64,000 nt of DNA from Lagopus muta. Lineage: Eukaryota; Chordata; Aves; Galliformes; Phasianidae. Below are positions 39,301 to 50,523 of the stretch, in pieces; position 1 is the stretch's first letter; each line of letters opens with the position of its first letter. The stretch spans positions 42,932,103 through 42,996,102 of the forward strand of contig NC_064435.1 in NCBI RefSeq assembly GCF_023343835.1, written 5' to 3'. Under the pieces are notes generated by a model that was given only the letters and a program-made list of their open reading frames with translations, was not told the origin of the DNA and made no database searches. Position numbers and translations under genes: made by a program.

Positions 39301-42300
39301 AATTTTGTATTTACATTTAACTGTGTGATAATCCAATGATTTTGTATCATATTACTTAGATTTTTTCACCTATCGTTCCCTCTTTTTAAGATTATCCTGA
39401 AGGAAACAATTCTAGTGACTGTGTTGCTCAAACAACAATGTATCTTCCAGAAAACTTCACTTACTCTCCTTACCAGGCTTGTCCAGAGAAACTGCCTTAC
39501 ATGAGTAAGTTTAAAACTGTTCTTAATCTTATGTAGTCAATTGGATTGTACTTAAAGTGCAACGTAATTATTTTAATTAAAATAATAATAATAATAATAC
39601 TAAATATTTTAGTTTTCCTACTTTGGGGATGTAATAAAAAGTTCCAACAGCATCAAACGTAAAGAATCAGAGAACCAGAGTGATGTTTATGTTGATATAA
39701 AAATGCATATAAGCATTATAAGTATTTCTAAGGAAACTTTAAAGAAATCTGATAGTTGCCTGTTGTATGCTTTGTAGAGTTAGACCTGCCATCATAATTG
39801 AAATTAATAAATATTTTTCTTTTATATAGGAGGCCTTATTGATGTAAATATGAGTGAAATTAGTTTTGATGAAATTCAGCAACTATTTTCAAAAGACTTA
39901 GACATCAAACCAGGAGGACACTGGAAGCCCAAAGACTGTAAGCCACGATGGAAGGTAAGGTGTTTCTTTGCTTTTTTTTTTTTCTTGTTTGAATTCAATT
40001 GCAAGTACTCAGTCTTCTGTTGGTATGGTTTTTATTATATGTAGTAAATTAAAGTGTGTGTATTGTGCTCAGAGACTAAAGCTTGTTGCAAAACATGAAA
40101 TGCATTGTCATGAGCTGTAATTAAACACTTTGTTATGTAGCCATAAACTTGTCCTATGTGTATGTTGCTTAAAGTGTAACTAGAAGCAAATTATCATAAA
40201 ATGAAAATTACGTTCAACTTTTCCTTTAAGATACTTTCTTCTCACTTCAGCTGCTTGATCGAAATTCGAACTTGCTTTCTTAATGGAAATGACATATTTT
40301 AGAACACTGAGCTAATTTATTATGTACAATGGTAGAACAGTTAATCTGTACTAAATAAAGCATAATTAAGAAATATTAACAAAATAATTTTACATAAATA
40401 ATGTTTGAAGGTGGCGATCATCATTCCTTTCCGTAATCGTCACGAGCATCTTCCCATTTTCTTCCGGCACCTGATACCGATGTTGCAGAAGCAGCGGCTG
40501 GAATTCGCCTTCTATGTTGTTGAACAGGTAACAACATTGGCTTGAAAAATGAATCCTTGGGATTCCTTTCTAAAGGAGATCTGACTTTTTTTTACCAAGA
40601 TTTAGATGAATCAAGAATTTAAAAATTGTCACGCTTGATGTTATGCTTGCTCTGGGCAACCTACCTGTGGGTGTCCCTGTTCATTGCTGAGGAGCTGGAC
40701 TAGTTGACCTTTACAGGTCCCTTCTAGTTCTAAGGATCCTATGATTCTATGTTCTAATTCTTTGAGTGAAAAGGCAATGTTCAGCTTCGTCCTAAGGATT
40801 AGCCTGTGTTGCTTTTTTTTTCCCCAAGTACAGGCTAGTATTTTGTAGAGATAATATAACCCATCTTCTTGGAATCTATTGTCATTTTAAGTTTTCAAGC
40901 TTAAACAAACAAACCAAACCAAAAACAAACAAACAAAAAACAAAAAAAGACCCACATTTGTTTTATGGGGAGAGGTTTGGAAATGATCATTTAGAGAAGT
41001 ACATTTTACAATATGTACTTGATGAAATCCATTCAAAGCCACTAGCTTTAATGTGTATGCTATCTGGTTAATAGAAGTGAAAATAATGGCAGTGTTGATA
41101 GTACAGCATTACTAACTAGCTAGAGACTGAGACTCTTCAGAAACAGTGAGGAATGGACGTAGAGGGAAAAAAACAATCAGCTAACAGTGTCTGCAAGTCA
41201 CAGTGAAGGAACAAAGTAGTTGAGATTAATGGAAGAATCTGTGCTTTTATTGACTTTAGTAGATAAGTAGATCTCTAAAGAAATTAGTGGATTTCTCATG
41301 GCTACCTTATATGGTATTTTCAGGTGACAATTGGAAAAGTAGCAAACAAAGGAAAAGATCAACAATTGTCATTAAATCATGTGGAATGCATTTGCTTTAT
41401 GGATCAGTCTTATTAGTTATATTGTCTCATTTGTTCAAAATAGAAATACGAAGATTTAAACTTTGAAATTAAAAACTTGAATCTAATTTCATTAAAATTT
41501 CTCAGAAACTGGAATTAAGTTCTAAGGTGATAATTATAATTACATACATAATAACAAAAGCTTCACATACTTCAGGTAACTGATAACATCATGCTATACT
41601 GACAAATGCTGTAAGTTGCTAGTGCTGTTAAGTTTTGTGCAAGATGGAAAGCTGTTTCGGACTGCTAAACCACAAAGTACGGTTGATAATGTTAACCAGA
41701 GCCATTCCTCTGTTTAACTACAGAAATAACAGGCATCAACAAGTGAATACTTGTTTTTTCTTTTTGTGTGGAATATAGTGTGTTTCTCTGGTGTTGAAAG
41801 TATGTCTCTTTCTTCCTTGTTTGCTGTTTGAAGACAGGTACACAACCTTTTAATCGTGCAATGCTCTTTAACGTTGGCTTCAAGGAGGCTATGAAGGATG
41901 TTGTCTGGGACTGCATAATATTTCATGATGTGGATCACTTACCTGAAAATGACCGCAATTATTACGGATGTGGAGAAATGCCACGTCATTTTGCAGCAAA
42001 GCTGGACAAATACATGTACATGTAAGTAATGAGCTTTATCCACGTTGTTTCTGGGTCTTCAAGAAACATTCTTGAAGCGTATATAATTCTTTCAAAGTAA
42101 ATCCAATAGATGAACATTGTTTCAGATTTTCTGTTTCATTAAAACATACTTCACTGTAGCAGCTGCTGAGTGAAGAATGTGTCTATAAGTCATGCAAGTT
42201 AATATTGATTCTTGATATTTTTTTATTTTTTATTTTTTTTTAAATAGTGAGGAAATATTTTGAGGACTGGAAATCCTGTTGCACAAGTCTCCTGGTGTAT

Positions 42301-45300
42301 ATCTATTGCATTATATAGGAATATTGGCTGCTTTTGTTGGTCAGCTGCATATTACTTAATTATGAGCTAGTGCTTAGTGTATGCTTACTGGAAAAAAATA
42401 CATACCTATATATCTATATACACCTTTGATTTAAAAATTTACTTTCTAAAACCTGGAAATCTAAATTTTTCATTATTAAGTAGATAAGTATTTTACTATA
42501 GTTGAATATATACTATTAAAAAAGAATTAAAATTACTGAATTGATGCTTTACTGATTGCTGATTTATTATTATTGTTATTCCATTGCTTTTTTAAATAAG
42601 TGTTTTTTTTCTTCTTGGTTGAGTAGTTTGAAAGATAATTGGAAGGTTTCGTTTCGTACTTTCAGCTTTGGATCTAAATCAGCCATCTGAAATATGTGGT
42701 AAACTTATGTTACTAATTTGAGCTACAGCTACAGATTTGAGACATAAATTTGAGTGTGAGGGTAGCTTTCATGCATAGAATAGAATCATAGAATCACCAA
42801 GGTTGGAAAAGACCTAAAAGATCATCCAGTCCAACCATTCACTTATTACCAATAGCTCCCACTAAACCATGTCCCTCAACACAACATCCAGTCTTTCCTT
42901 GAACACCCCCAGGGTCGGTACCTCCCTGGGCAGAAATCTAATGCAAATCTAATGCTGCTGTAAATTTTATGTGACTTCAATGTGTATTAATGCCAGTGAT
43001 CTGTGAGTCAGTTTATCTTGGCAGATGCATTCTGCTTCTGTACATGTCCTCAGTTATGGATTCTTTGTGTTTTATTGAAGGGTATTTCTCAATAAGAGGA
43101 CTATTTACCTAAGTCCAGATAAGAATATGAAATTTGTTTGTCTTTTTCAGACTTCCATACAATGAGTTCTTTGGTGGTGTAAGTGGCCTGACAGTGGAAC
43201 AATTCAAGAAGATTAATGGATTTCCAAATGCCTTCTGGGGATGGGGTGGAGAAGATGATGATCTTTGGAACAGGTGAACATTCAATACTTACTGTATCTT
43301 TTTGATTGTTCTACAGTATCCAGTGTCTGTGAACAATCAAAATTTGTTTTAGATTGATAAATTCTGTTGTTTTAAGGAATAAAAAGAATGAGTATGACTT
43401 TTTTTTTTTCTTGGCCTTATTGGTTTGGGTATGTAACAGACTTTTAAGAGAGAGATCTTTTAACACACAGTAGATATAACAACAGATAATAGTATTAAGT
43501 ATATTAGTCTCATTCCTCCTAGTCCTTTGTGTGTAGCTTTTTACTTTTAATATGTCTCTACTGCTAGCATTACAGACTACCACGTTACAGGCTGTAGAGT
43601 AAGGATGAATTTCAGCTATATTTATTATCTTAAGAACTGTGAGTGGTAATTTTGGCCCTACAGATGGTCACAAATTGGATAATGGACAGCAGCGTTTGCC
43701 ATGTTACTAACTGCTCACAGTAAACAACTGTAAATTCCAGTGGACTTCTTAAAACATGAGTTCTTATACAGAGGGGGGTATTTTAAAAGAAGAATTTGTT
43801 TTTCTCCTTTCCCTTCTGTTCTTGTATTTTTCATCCTGTTGTGCCTTAAACATACAATGATTAATGTTCCCTACTTAATTAGCTTTTGACAGCATTATTA
43901 TTTGTTAAGACAGAAGGGATTTTCTTAAGGGAGAGAATGTCAGTGAATGTGAAGACTAAGCATTAAAATGGTTAATGCACAGTCTTCACTTTTGCTGTAA
44001 CTTAAAAAAAAAACAAAGGCATTTTTGATATTTTGTTTATTGCACTTCAGGGTTCACTATGCTGGATACAATGTAACAAGACCAGAGGGAGATTTAGGGA
44101 AATACAAATCCATTCCTCATCATCACAGAGGTGAAGTCCAGTTTTTAGGAAGGTAAGAAAAACTAAAAACTAATCAAACACTGCAGCTAACGATGTAAAG
44201 ATTTTCTTACATATATCTTCTTCATGCACAAATAAGCAGTCAGTGCTTGTAAGTGTTGCTCCATCTTCAGTGCTGAATTCCATGTCTTTTAAACGTATGT
44301 GTTTTGTTCAGGTATTTTTTTAACACAGTTTGTGTGTCAGGAGATGTTATTATCTTTGATGCAGAAAATTGTAGTTCCTTTATAGTTTGGACACTACTGT
44401 TGGAAGAGCTTTACTACTTTGCTGATTTAGATATTCTGCATAAGGAAGCAGAACAGCTGGGGATGATGATTTGTGTGAAAACAGACTTCAGGACTCCTCA
44501 AGGGCTGTTTTCTTCTATTATATATCATTGTATTCTGAGATGAAGGTTGTCTTGTTTCTTGGTTGTGTGGACTTCCGCTTTCTGTTTTGTGGTTCCTTTC
44601 TCATGCAGAACACTCTGGCTACCCTAGATTAGAATAGCAACCAGAATGTAGCACATAAGCTGCATCTTCAAGTTGTAATGTGAAGCACAAAATATAGGGT
44701 TTCTGGTATGTTTGCTAGAAACTAGAAATCCTGCTCAGTTTTGCTATCAGTGGATGTCTTTTTTTTTTTTTTTTTTTTTTTTTGGGGGGGGAGCATCATT
44801 CATTAAAAGTAATGAATAAAGCTGAAAATGGTCCTATACAGCAGATATGAGTAAATATGTGCTGTAAAAATATATGCTAAAATGTACACGTCAGTAACCA
44901 ATGAGGAAAAAAATGCTTTTTAATCTGCAATTTAGATGTTTGCGAATACGGGAATCTAAAGTATGAAATGTAAAGAAATTCAGACATCTTAAATGTATGC
45001 TAATACACAGTGAAGGCATCTAGATCATATCTCCACAGTGAGTTATTTAGCACAGAATAGTGAAGAAACTGAATGTCCCTTTAGAAAGAAATTTAGTTTA
45101 GAATTACAAAAAGTACATGGATTGCCCCAAAAGCAAAGCCACAATTTCCATAAAAACTACAACAGATACAAAGAGCACAATAGCACTGTGATAGAGCAGA
45201 TTCTCAGCTAATAACAACTATTTTCCAACATAGCTGCTGCCATTAACTGTGCATTTTTGCCAGCAATGAACAAGAGCCCCATGTACCACACTCATAAAAA

Positions 45301-45998
45301 TCTCCTCAACCATTTGAAACATGGCTTGTCTCTGTCACTGCTGTCAGTGCTGAAGTGCACCAACCTAACTGTGCTCACATCCACTGTTTGGTCACTGGAA
45401 GTGTTCAGCAAACGTGAATGAATGTCAAGGAGCGTCAATCTTTCTGCATGGTGGAATTCAATTCCATACACACTTCCATGTCAGATACCATTTTGTTGGT
45501 CTGCCCTTCCTCTACCATTGCCACATGGCAATAAAGTGTATTGGCATGGAAGGTTCAACCTCTGCTACCATACCACCAACATCCACCTCTGATCTTGTTA
45601 TATGGTCTCAAGATCAGCTTGTATGCATAAACAAAATTGAAGTGTTTGGGGGGGGGAAAAAAAAAAGCCCAAGTGGCAGCTTTTGAACTTTAGGTAAATC
45701 AGTGATTTTTAAAAAACTGAAAGATAGTTTCAGGGTTAAAGGTGGTAGTCTTCCATACTGATGTGACTGTTACTGTTATCATGCCTAACACAAATTGAAT
45801 GGTTTCCTGCAAATCTTTCTCATGTTGTCTTCTTCCAACTCTCTCTACAGATATAAACTTCTGAGGTATTCCAGAGAACGTCAGTATATTGATGGGTTGA
45901 ACAATTTAGTATACACTCCTAAAATACTTGTCAGTAGATTGTATAAAAATGTAACTGTTAATCTTATGCCAGAACTTGCTCCTATTAGAGACTATTGA
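28007..45998 (+). CDS. B4GALT6: Beta-1,4-galactosyltransferase 6 (lactosylceramide synthase), complete, 9 coding exons
   Basis: This type II Golgi membrane enzyme (family GT7) transfers galactose from UDP-galactose to glucosylceramide, making lactosylceramide, the precursor of most glycosphingolipids. Coding exons are 28007-28121, 38930-39046, 39391-39504, 39830-39954, 40411-40527, 41834-42021, 43151-43273, 44051-44152 and 45851-45998. All introns are GT-AG, and the lengths sum to 1149 nt: 382 residues plus stop, the same length as I recall for human B4GALT6. Features in order: basic cytoplasmic tail (1-14), membrane anchor (about 15-35), stem with sequons at N71, N75 and N83, FRNR at 164-167, FNVGF at 208-212, metal-binding DVD at 228-230, GGVSGL at 267-272, WGWGGEDDD at 288-296 and HHHRGE at 323-328. 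I distinguish it from B4GALT5 by near-identity to remembered B4GALT6. It is convergent with the transthyretin genes. Confidence 0.97.
29008..29205 (+). mobile_element. CR1 LINE fragment in B4GALT6 intron 1
   Basis: The 'agtggtaggacaaggaggaa' and 'gatgttaggagaaactttttt' words are typical of the last part of CR1 ORF2. It is truncated on both sides, and the 3' tail is not preserved. Confidence 0.8.
30036..30205 (+). mobile_element. CR1 LINE 3' end in B4GALT6 intron 1
   Basis: It retains 'gatgatcttaaggtctttt', 'ccaacctgagtgattctatg' and a repeated attctatg terminus, the family's microsatellite-like 3' end. Confidence 0.9.
30330..30375 (+). repeat. T-run of 46 bases in B4GALT6 intron 1
   Basis: This is a pure thymine homopolymer. 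No retrocopy body is recognised on its right side, which would be expected if it were the tail of a minus-strand insertion. Confidence 0.85.
31625..31900 (-). mobile_element. Diverged CR1 fragment in B4GALT6 intron 1
   Basis: The plus strand shows 'tcacagaataatttaggttg', then 'gacccaacctcctgctgcaa' and later an 'agctctgagaagcattcaac'-like segment. This is the reverse complement of an old CR1 subfamily 3' region. The right edge is uncertain. Confidence 0.65.
32925..33207 (+). mobile_element. CR1 LINE 3' end in B4GALT6 intron 1
   Basis: It contains HWNRLPKEAVDAPSLEAFKA (ORF2 C-terminus) and ends in 'cattctatggttctatgact', the typical CR1 tail. It is relatively little diverged. Confidence 0.9.
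33965..34160 (-). mobile_element. CR1 LINE fragment in B4GALT6 intron 1, minus orientation
   Basis: The plus strand shows 'ttgggttggaagggcccttg', 'gatgatccaaccccctgcta' and a 'cctctctgggcaaactgt'-like segment: the complement of a CR1 3' end and ORF2 C-terminus. Confidence 0.88.
34313..34355 (+). repeat. 23-bp tandem duplication in B4GALT6 intron 1
   Basis: The 20-base string atcctagtttgtaatctcat occurs at 34313-34332 and again at 34336-34355, separated by tac. The repeat is perfect, so it is a recent local duplication. Confidence 0.85.
34662..34684 (+). repeat. T-run in B4GALT6 intron 1
   Basis: A thymine homopolymer of roughly 23 bases follows 'gagaatgttac'. There is no associated element. 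Confidence 0.8.
37381..37905 (-). mobile_element. Internally deleted mariner-type DNA transposon in B4GALT6 intron 1
   Basis: The plus strand starts with a mariner-like end (aaaagtaatacctgctgttt, then 'ccatggaaactacaac'). The minus-strand translation shows MEVFMKQRYRTELLHVEKMA and DQTVDVSTVRRRV, the N-terminus of the avian mariner transposase (Galluhop or relatives, named from memory). The distance from that N-terminus to the opposite end is only about 0.2 kb, so most of the transposase is missing. It is non-autonomous. Confidence 0.75.
38930..39046 (+). CDS. B4GALT6: B4GALT6 coding exon 2: stem region
   Basis: The acceptor is ttttctcag|CAAATAC and the donor ACAG|gtaaga. It encodes luminal stem residues 39-77 (NTYLFMVQARGIMLRENVKT) and ends with N-T-T and N-G-T sequons. 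Confidence 0.96.
39391..39504 (+). CDS. B4GALT6: B4GALT6 coding exon 3: stem and start of catalytic domain
   Basis: The acceptor is tttttaag|ATTATCC and the donor ATGA|gtaagt. It encodes DYPEGNNSSDCVAQTTMYLP and then ENFTYSPYQACPEKLPYM. N-S-S and N-F-T are candidate N-glycosylation sites. Confidence 0.96.
   Translation: MILKETILVTVLLKQQCIFQKTSLTLLTRLVQRNCLT
39830..39954 (+). CDS. B4GALT6: B4GALT6 coding exon 4
   Basis: The acceptor is tttatatag|GAGGCC and the donor GGAAG|gtaagg; it ends in phase 0 at residue 157. It carries FDEIQQLFSKDLDIKPGGHW and KPKDCKPRWK, conserved in beta-1,4-galactosyltransferases just before the nucleotide-sugar fold. Confidence 0.96.
40411..40527 (+). CDS. B4GALT6: B4GALT6 coding exon 5: start of UDP-galactose-binding fold
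   Basis: The exon is 39 whole codons, with acceptor tgtttgaag|GTG and donor AACAG|gtaaca. It begins VAIIIPFRNRHEHLPIFFRH; the FRNR box contacts UDP in the family. Confidence 0.96.
40632..40752 (+). mobile_element. CR1 LINE 3' end in B4GALT6 intron 5
   Basis: It contains 'gctctgggcaacctacctgt' and 'ggactagttgacctttacag', and ends in 'atcctatgattctatgttct'. It is a short 5'-truncated copy starting about 100 bp after coding exon 5. Confidence 0.9.
41834..42021 (+). CDS. B4GALT6: B4GALT6 coding exon 6: FNVGF and DVD motifs
   Basis: The acceptor is ctgtttgaag|ACAGGT and the donor TACAT|gtaagt. It holds FNRAMLFNVGF and FHDVDHLPENDRNYYGCGEM, with the manganese-binding DVD at residues 228-230. Antisense open frames across it are shadows. 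Confidence 0.97.
42778..42935 (-). mobile_element. CR1 LINE 3' end in B4GALT6 intron 6, minus orientation
   Basis: The plus strand begins 'tagaatcatagaatcaccaa', continues 'ggttggaaaagacctaaaag', and ends near 'ccctgggcag'. It is well preserved, suggesting a younger CR1 subfamily. Confidence 0.92.
43151..43273 (+). CDS. B4GALT6: B4GALT6 coding exon 7: acceptor-site and GWGGED motifs
   Basis: The acceptor is ctttttcag|ACTTCC and the donor AACAG|gtgaac. It encodes FFGGVSGLTVEQFKKINGFP and then AFWGWGGEDDDLWNR. This loop region changes conformation on nucleotide-sugar binding and includes the catalytic acidic cluster. Confidence 0.97.
44051..44152 (+). CDS. B4GALT6: B4GALT6 coding exon 8: HHHRGE metal ligand
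   Basis: The acceptor is gcacttcag|GGTTCA and the donor GGAAG|gtaaga. It encodes VHYAGYNVTRPEGDLGKYKS and IPHHHRGEVQFLG, including the histidine that completes manganese binding in the family. Confidence 0.97.
44758..44790 (+). repeat. T-run followed by G-run in B4GALT6 intron 8
   Basis: About 25 T are followed directly by eight G. This is a homopolymer junction only. Confidence 0.75.
45124..45630 (-). mobile_element. Second mariner-type fragment, B4GALT6 intron 8
   Basis: It is homologous to the copy at 37381-37905 and lies in the same orientation. Both begin with an aaaag...ccat(g/a)aaaactacaac-type end and share an exact 26-bp block (37624-37649 and 45368-45393). The transposase region is largely lost. 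It stops about 220 bp before the last B4GALT6 exon. Confidence 0.75.
45851..45998 (+). CDS. B4GALT6: B4GALT6 coding exon 9: C-terminus and stop
   Basis: The acceptor is tctctacag|ATATAA; the stop TGA is at 45996-45998. It encodes YKLLRYSRERQYIDGLNNLV and ends MPELAPIRDY, with an N-V-T sequon at residue 367. The 3' UTR continues in the same exon. Confidence 0.97.
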
Positions 45999-48965
45999 TG
46001 GAAATGGTGTGGCAAGCTATCCTAGTGGAGTAAACTTTTAATGCACTGGAAGGTATTAATAGACACTGAAGACACTGTAAAACAAAAAACACAACATCTT
46101 AGAATTAGGGGTTTTTGTCCTTTTGATGATGCATATTTGGGATGAGAAGTAAAGTGATTGTATTCGCCATGCATTCTGTTCAGAAAGAAAAGCCAGCAGC
46201 TACCACTCAGATGTTTACAGCATGAGACTACTGTTCAAGCCTTTGTTCTCCATATTCTCTATCTTAACCACTCAGCTAAATAAACTGCAGAAAACAGACT
46301 TGCTAGCTTCACTGGAAGTAGAGACATTCTTCTTCCAGGACTTCTTTTATACTAAATTGCTCCCACTCTGCCCTCCTGTATTTAAATGAATGCTTTTGTT
46401 CCTTTTTAAAATGTGTTTTGTAAATATGTGATGTAAATTAATGTGTGTACATTGCTTTTAAATTGCTCAATATTTTATGCTCCAGTATGTATTTGAGTGT
46501 GTTCTTGTTTGAATTCTATAGGAATGTTTTTATTAGCATGAAAGAACAAGTGTGAAATGTAAGTATCCTTAAAAAAGGTTATACCTTATGTGAAATGAAG
46601 GAAATATTAATTGTTGGCCAGCTATGACTGTAAACTGTTATACTAGTTTTGAGCTCTAGGCCTCCTGCATATCTATATAGAAGAATCAATTTCATATATG
46701 AACTTTCTCAAAAGAAAGCTTTTAATTTTATTTATTGCCAGCAAAATTATACCCTGCCTGCCATCTAAATCATATTTATATGCCTATTGCATGCGTATTA
46801 TGGAAAATCTTGCAGTTGTTACATTCTATGATCTACAGGAACTCTTAAATGTTTCCACGTGTGCCACTAGTGTCAATGTCAGGGATTTTAATGCTAAAAC
46901 AATGTGTCTGGGTGCATACAGTATTTTGGTATTGTCTTTTTTTTTTTTTTTTTTTTTAATACTATTGAAAAGCACTTTTATTCCTCCAAAATCAGAAGAG
47001 CCAAAAATGTGTCTTCATTGGAAGAATATTAAAGTTAGATTTTAAAGAAAATAAGAAAACATAGTTCTAATGCTTGCAGTGTGGGATTTTCAGGAACATG
47101 GTGTGGGTCAAACTGTTCCACTTATAACTGCATAAGTGCAACTGAAATTAAGCTAAGTGCTTTTTAAATTTCTACCTATAATATATTAATCAATATAGCT
47201 ATTGAAGGGCCTATTCTAGTACAGTGCTGAATGCTTTTATGATGCACTAAGTATCCTCAAGTCTATGACTTCAGATGAGATTGAGGTTGCACAGTTCCAC
47301 TAAGAATTGGTCCTGTCTATTTCTCTATTTTTGTGGTGTAAAATGTATGAGTAACTAGCCTCTCTCCTTGGCTTAGAATGAAAAACATTATTTTCCTATT
47401 ATCTGTTTGTTTGTAATGTTAAGCTACTTATAAGTAACTCAATGCTAAGAAGAATTTTTTCCTAACTTTTTTTTTACATCCTCCTTTTAGCAGTAAGGAA
47501 AAGGACTGAATCATTTATTTTCTATGTTAATGCAAATATAGTCTAAGCTCTCCTGAACTGTTTTGTTTGTCGCAGTTATTCAATTCTTTTAGGAACCAAA
47601 GACTGACTTCTGCTCCTGTAAAGAATGGAAAGCAGTATAGGATTGTTTATCCATAGAGCGTTCTGTAAGAGTATAGACAAAAAATACTAACTCATTACTA
47701 TGTGTTGGTTTCCTGAATTGCTGCCACAAATAATGTGGTGCTATGTTTATTTTGTTTGCCATAAACACTTTTTATTTTCCTTGACGTCCCAGCAGTAAAT
47801 CTTACTCTTAGTCATTCTTAGGTAAAGTTAGGATTTTACTTAGACATCCCGAATGTTTTGTAGAAATGTAGTGATTTAATTGTAGTACTTGAGAACAATT
47901 ATAAGGGATAAACCTTATGGGAATTACCCTGAAATCTACCAGTTTATCTAATATGCATTAGCAACGATGTGGTCCAAGATAACAAAAAGTACAAAGTGAA
48001 CAGAACATCTTTTCAAAAGTTAGATCACCTCCTGATATATTTTTATAACTGAGTGTATAGGATATTCTGAAGCATATGGATAAAGGGAGGTAATTAATAT
48101 ATCAACATATTTATGTAAAAAACATGATCAACAACATCTTCAAAATAAAGTTGGTCTTATTTCGTAATGGACTAATACAATTCTTTAAGAACTGTTGAAT
48201 AAACCTTAAATTGTCGTAATTTTGAAGTGATTTCTGGTTTTCAGTACAAAGTTCACCTATGATTCAACACCTATGATTACCAAACATCTTTGGTATTGTA
48301 GGTCTGTACTGTTTTCTGAACCATGCTTTTGTGCCCGTTCGATAGGCATTCTGTGAAATGTGCGACTTTTAACCATTCAAGTGCATATCTATATATGCAT
48401 GGTTACATATATACATAGTATGTTACACATTTGCTGTGGCTGAACTAACATAACTTCACAGCTGTAAGTGATTAATCATGTCTGGTCTTAGGAAAAATAT
48501 AATTTTAAACCGGGATGTGAGTGGATTATGACATATAGCAGAGTTCTTGAAAAGTTTGCATTTTGGTGCCCCAAAGTGATGGATGTTACTTGATGAAACG
48601 TTAACTAACACTCCTCTCTAAATAACTTCGATCACTTTGTTGAGAAGTTTTCAAAGGTGCCATCTTAAATTACATCAAAATAATGTTTGTATACCATCTG
48701 CTTGAGCTCAGTACTATTCTGTACTTAATTTTAACCTAGACAGTGCCTTCAAACAAAATAAATGTGGTGCAGAACTAAGAATTCTGTACGTTCCTTTTAA
48801 TATTTTTCATAATTCTTGTAAAACATGGGGGGAGGCCAAGCACATTGCTGATGAGGCAAATAAAGAGCATCTTCTCTTCAAGGAGTTAATTTGGAGGGGG
48901 GGAGAAAGGAATTATTTTTACAAGGTTCTGAAGGTCTTGCAGTTGAGAATAAAGATTTTACGGGA
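45999..48965 (+). other. B4GALT6: B4GALT6 3' UTR with candidate poly(A) signals
   Basis: The AT-rich sequence after the stop continues without another gene. AATAAA hexamers lie at 48144-48149, 48198-48203, 48757-48762, 48859-48864 and 48958-48963. The one at 48757 is followed by a GT/T-rich stretch, as expected downstream of a cleavage site. A Pumilio-type TGTAAATA lies at 46419-46426. Transcript ends cannot be fixed from sequence alone, and several alternative ends are plausible. Confidence 0.6.
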
Positions 48966-50200
48966 ATACTAACGGTTAAATCTGCTTCATATACTCAGAT
49001 GCTCTTCAGTGCATTTTCCACAATATAAAACTAAATAGGAGAATATAAAATATAAAATCCATTTCAAAATAGAGGCTATATTGAAAAATGTACAAAATTT
49101 CCTTTTTTTTTTTTTTTTCAGATCTTGCCAATCTATTTTTCTATTACGTTTACTAATGACTGTGTTGAAGTGGATTGCTAATGAGCCAGTTAATTTAAAA
49201 TATTATAAGTACCCACTGCTTATCAGCAAGAGGAAGTGTACTTAAGATTATTTTATTTGTAGAGGTATGTAAGATAGGCTTAATGAAAAATGCACTGAAA
49301 CATATGCTGGGAATTTCCTGTGTACTATCATCTTGGTTTTTTTTTCTGTTGTTCATGAGAATGTTTGTACTTTTTTATCATTGTGTTTTATGAAATATAA
49401 CATTCTAAAGAGTGTGTTGGTTTCATTATTCTTAGGCTTTCTGGAGAGGTGTTTTGATGATAAAGTGCTGATTTTTTATTTTTTTTTTCTAGTGCATAAC
49501 TTCTTGAAATAACAGGAAGAGGAAGGGGAAATTGGGCAGCCAATGAATCAGGCTAGGCTGTGGTGGGGTGACTTTTGTTAATTCTCCTAATAGCTCTTCT
49601 CTGCTCTTTAAGAGTAATTTTCCTTGTACGTGATTTACAATAGTGTGAAAAACATGAATGAATCCTATCTCTTGGCTGATTTTCTCAGGAACAAGCAGTT
49701 GTCCTTTGTACTTTTTCCTTTTATCTTAGAGTTATTATTAATGTCTGAATACTAGAAGTATGTAATTTTTTGGAGTACTTAAACTGAAGCCAAAGGTATT
49801 TGCAGAACTCTATGGATCTTTTGAGAATCCACAAATAACTTCAAGTGTGTTTAATGATTTTAATTTTCTGCAATAGTAGATATGGATTCTCTTGAAAGTG
49901 TTATCAGCTATATTTAGGAGTGGGAAAGGAGGCTTTTTGAGTTTGTGTAGAATCTTTGCGTACTCTTATTTACCCTGTTGTCACTCAAAAGCTACTTCTA
50001 TGTGTGTGGCCCCATGTGATTTCATCCACTGTGGGCTTTAATAATAAGATATAGATGATGGCAAATAGTGGTTTACATTTCCCATGTGCTCACTTACCTT
50101 TCAGGTTTATTTTGTTCACTTTCTTTCCGAGGAATGTAGCTTATTAACTTCACAGAAGACTTTGGTCAGTACATTTTTTTTATAAACTTAATGTGTTTCT
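48966..50200. other. Gap between the convergent 3' ends
   Basis: This is non-coding AT-rich sequence with a T-run at about 49104-49119. No repeat family is recognised. It separates the last B4GALT6 poly(A) signal from the end of the minus-strand transthyretin-like gene. Confidence 0.5.
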
Positions 50201-50215
50201 CTGAATGCTTTTATT
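50106..50215 (-). promoter_or_regulatory. Candidate poly(A) signals of the TTR paralog
   Basis: On the minus strand AATAAA occurs at 50210-50215, about 200 bases after the stop, and again near 50106-50111. The classical TTR gene has its AATAAA about 177 bases after its stop, so the first site is the likelier one. Confidence 0.6.
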
Positions 50216-50415
50216 CACAAGAGTGATTGAAAGCAAAGTCAATACATCTTCCTAAAGTTAACAAAAGGAATAAACAACTTGACATTTGCTGTTAGTGATT
50301 TACTCTGGGAAGTGCTATGTAAATTCTAAAACCGTTACCGAAGTCAGAAACTATTTGTAGAGTTTATGGAAACTTTAATTTACACATTTAAAGCCTTATG
50401 CTTAATGTCGAGTTT

Positions 50416-50523
50416 CTATTCCACCGGCTCACTGACTACTGCTGTAGTTGAGTAAGAAAAGGGACTGAGGACAGTGGCGATGAAGTAATGTCGATAACCA
50501 ACATCGTTAGCTGTGAATACCAC
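50416..50523 (-). CDS. TTR paralog exon 4 and stop
   Basis: This is 36 codons including TAG at 50416-50418. The acceptor is tctttttctag|GTGGTA. It encodes [20 protein letters not shown] then [15 protein letters not shown]. Strand H carries T106F, A109T and L110V relative to TTR, while S117, T119 and V121 are unchanged. Confidence 0.95.
   Translation of the reverse strand: MVFTANDVGYRHYFIATVLSPFSYSTTAVVSEPVE

Noticed and set aside
41692-41938. Two overlapping minus-strand open frames of 74 codons
   Set aside because: They are antisense to B4GALT6 coding exon 6, whose protein is fully conserved on the plus strand.
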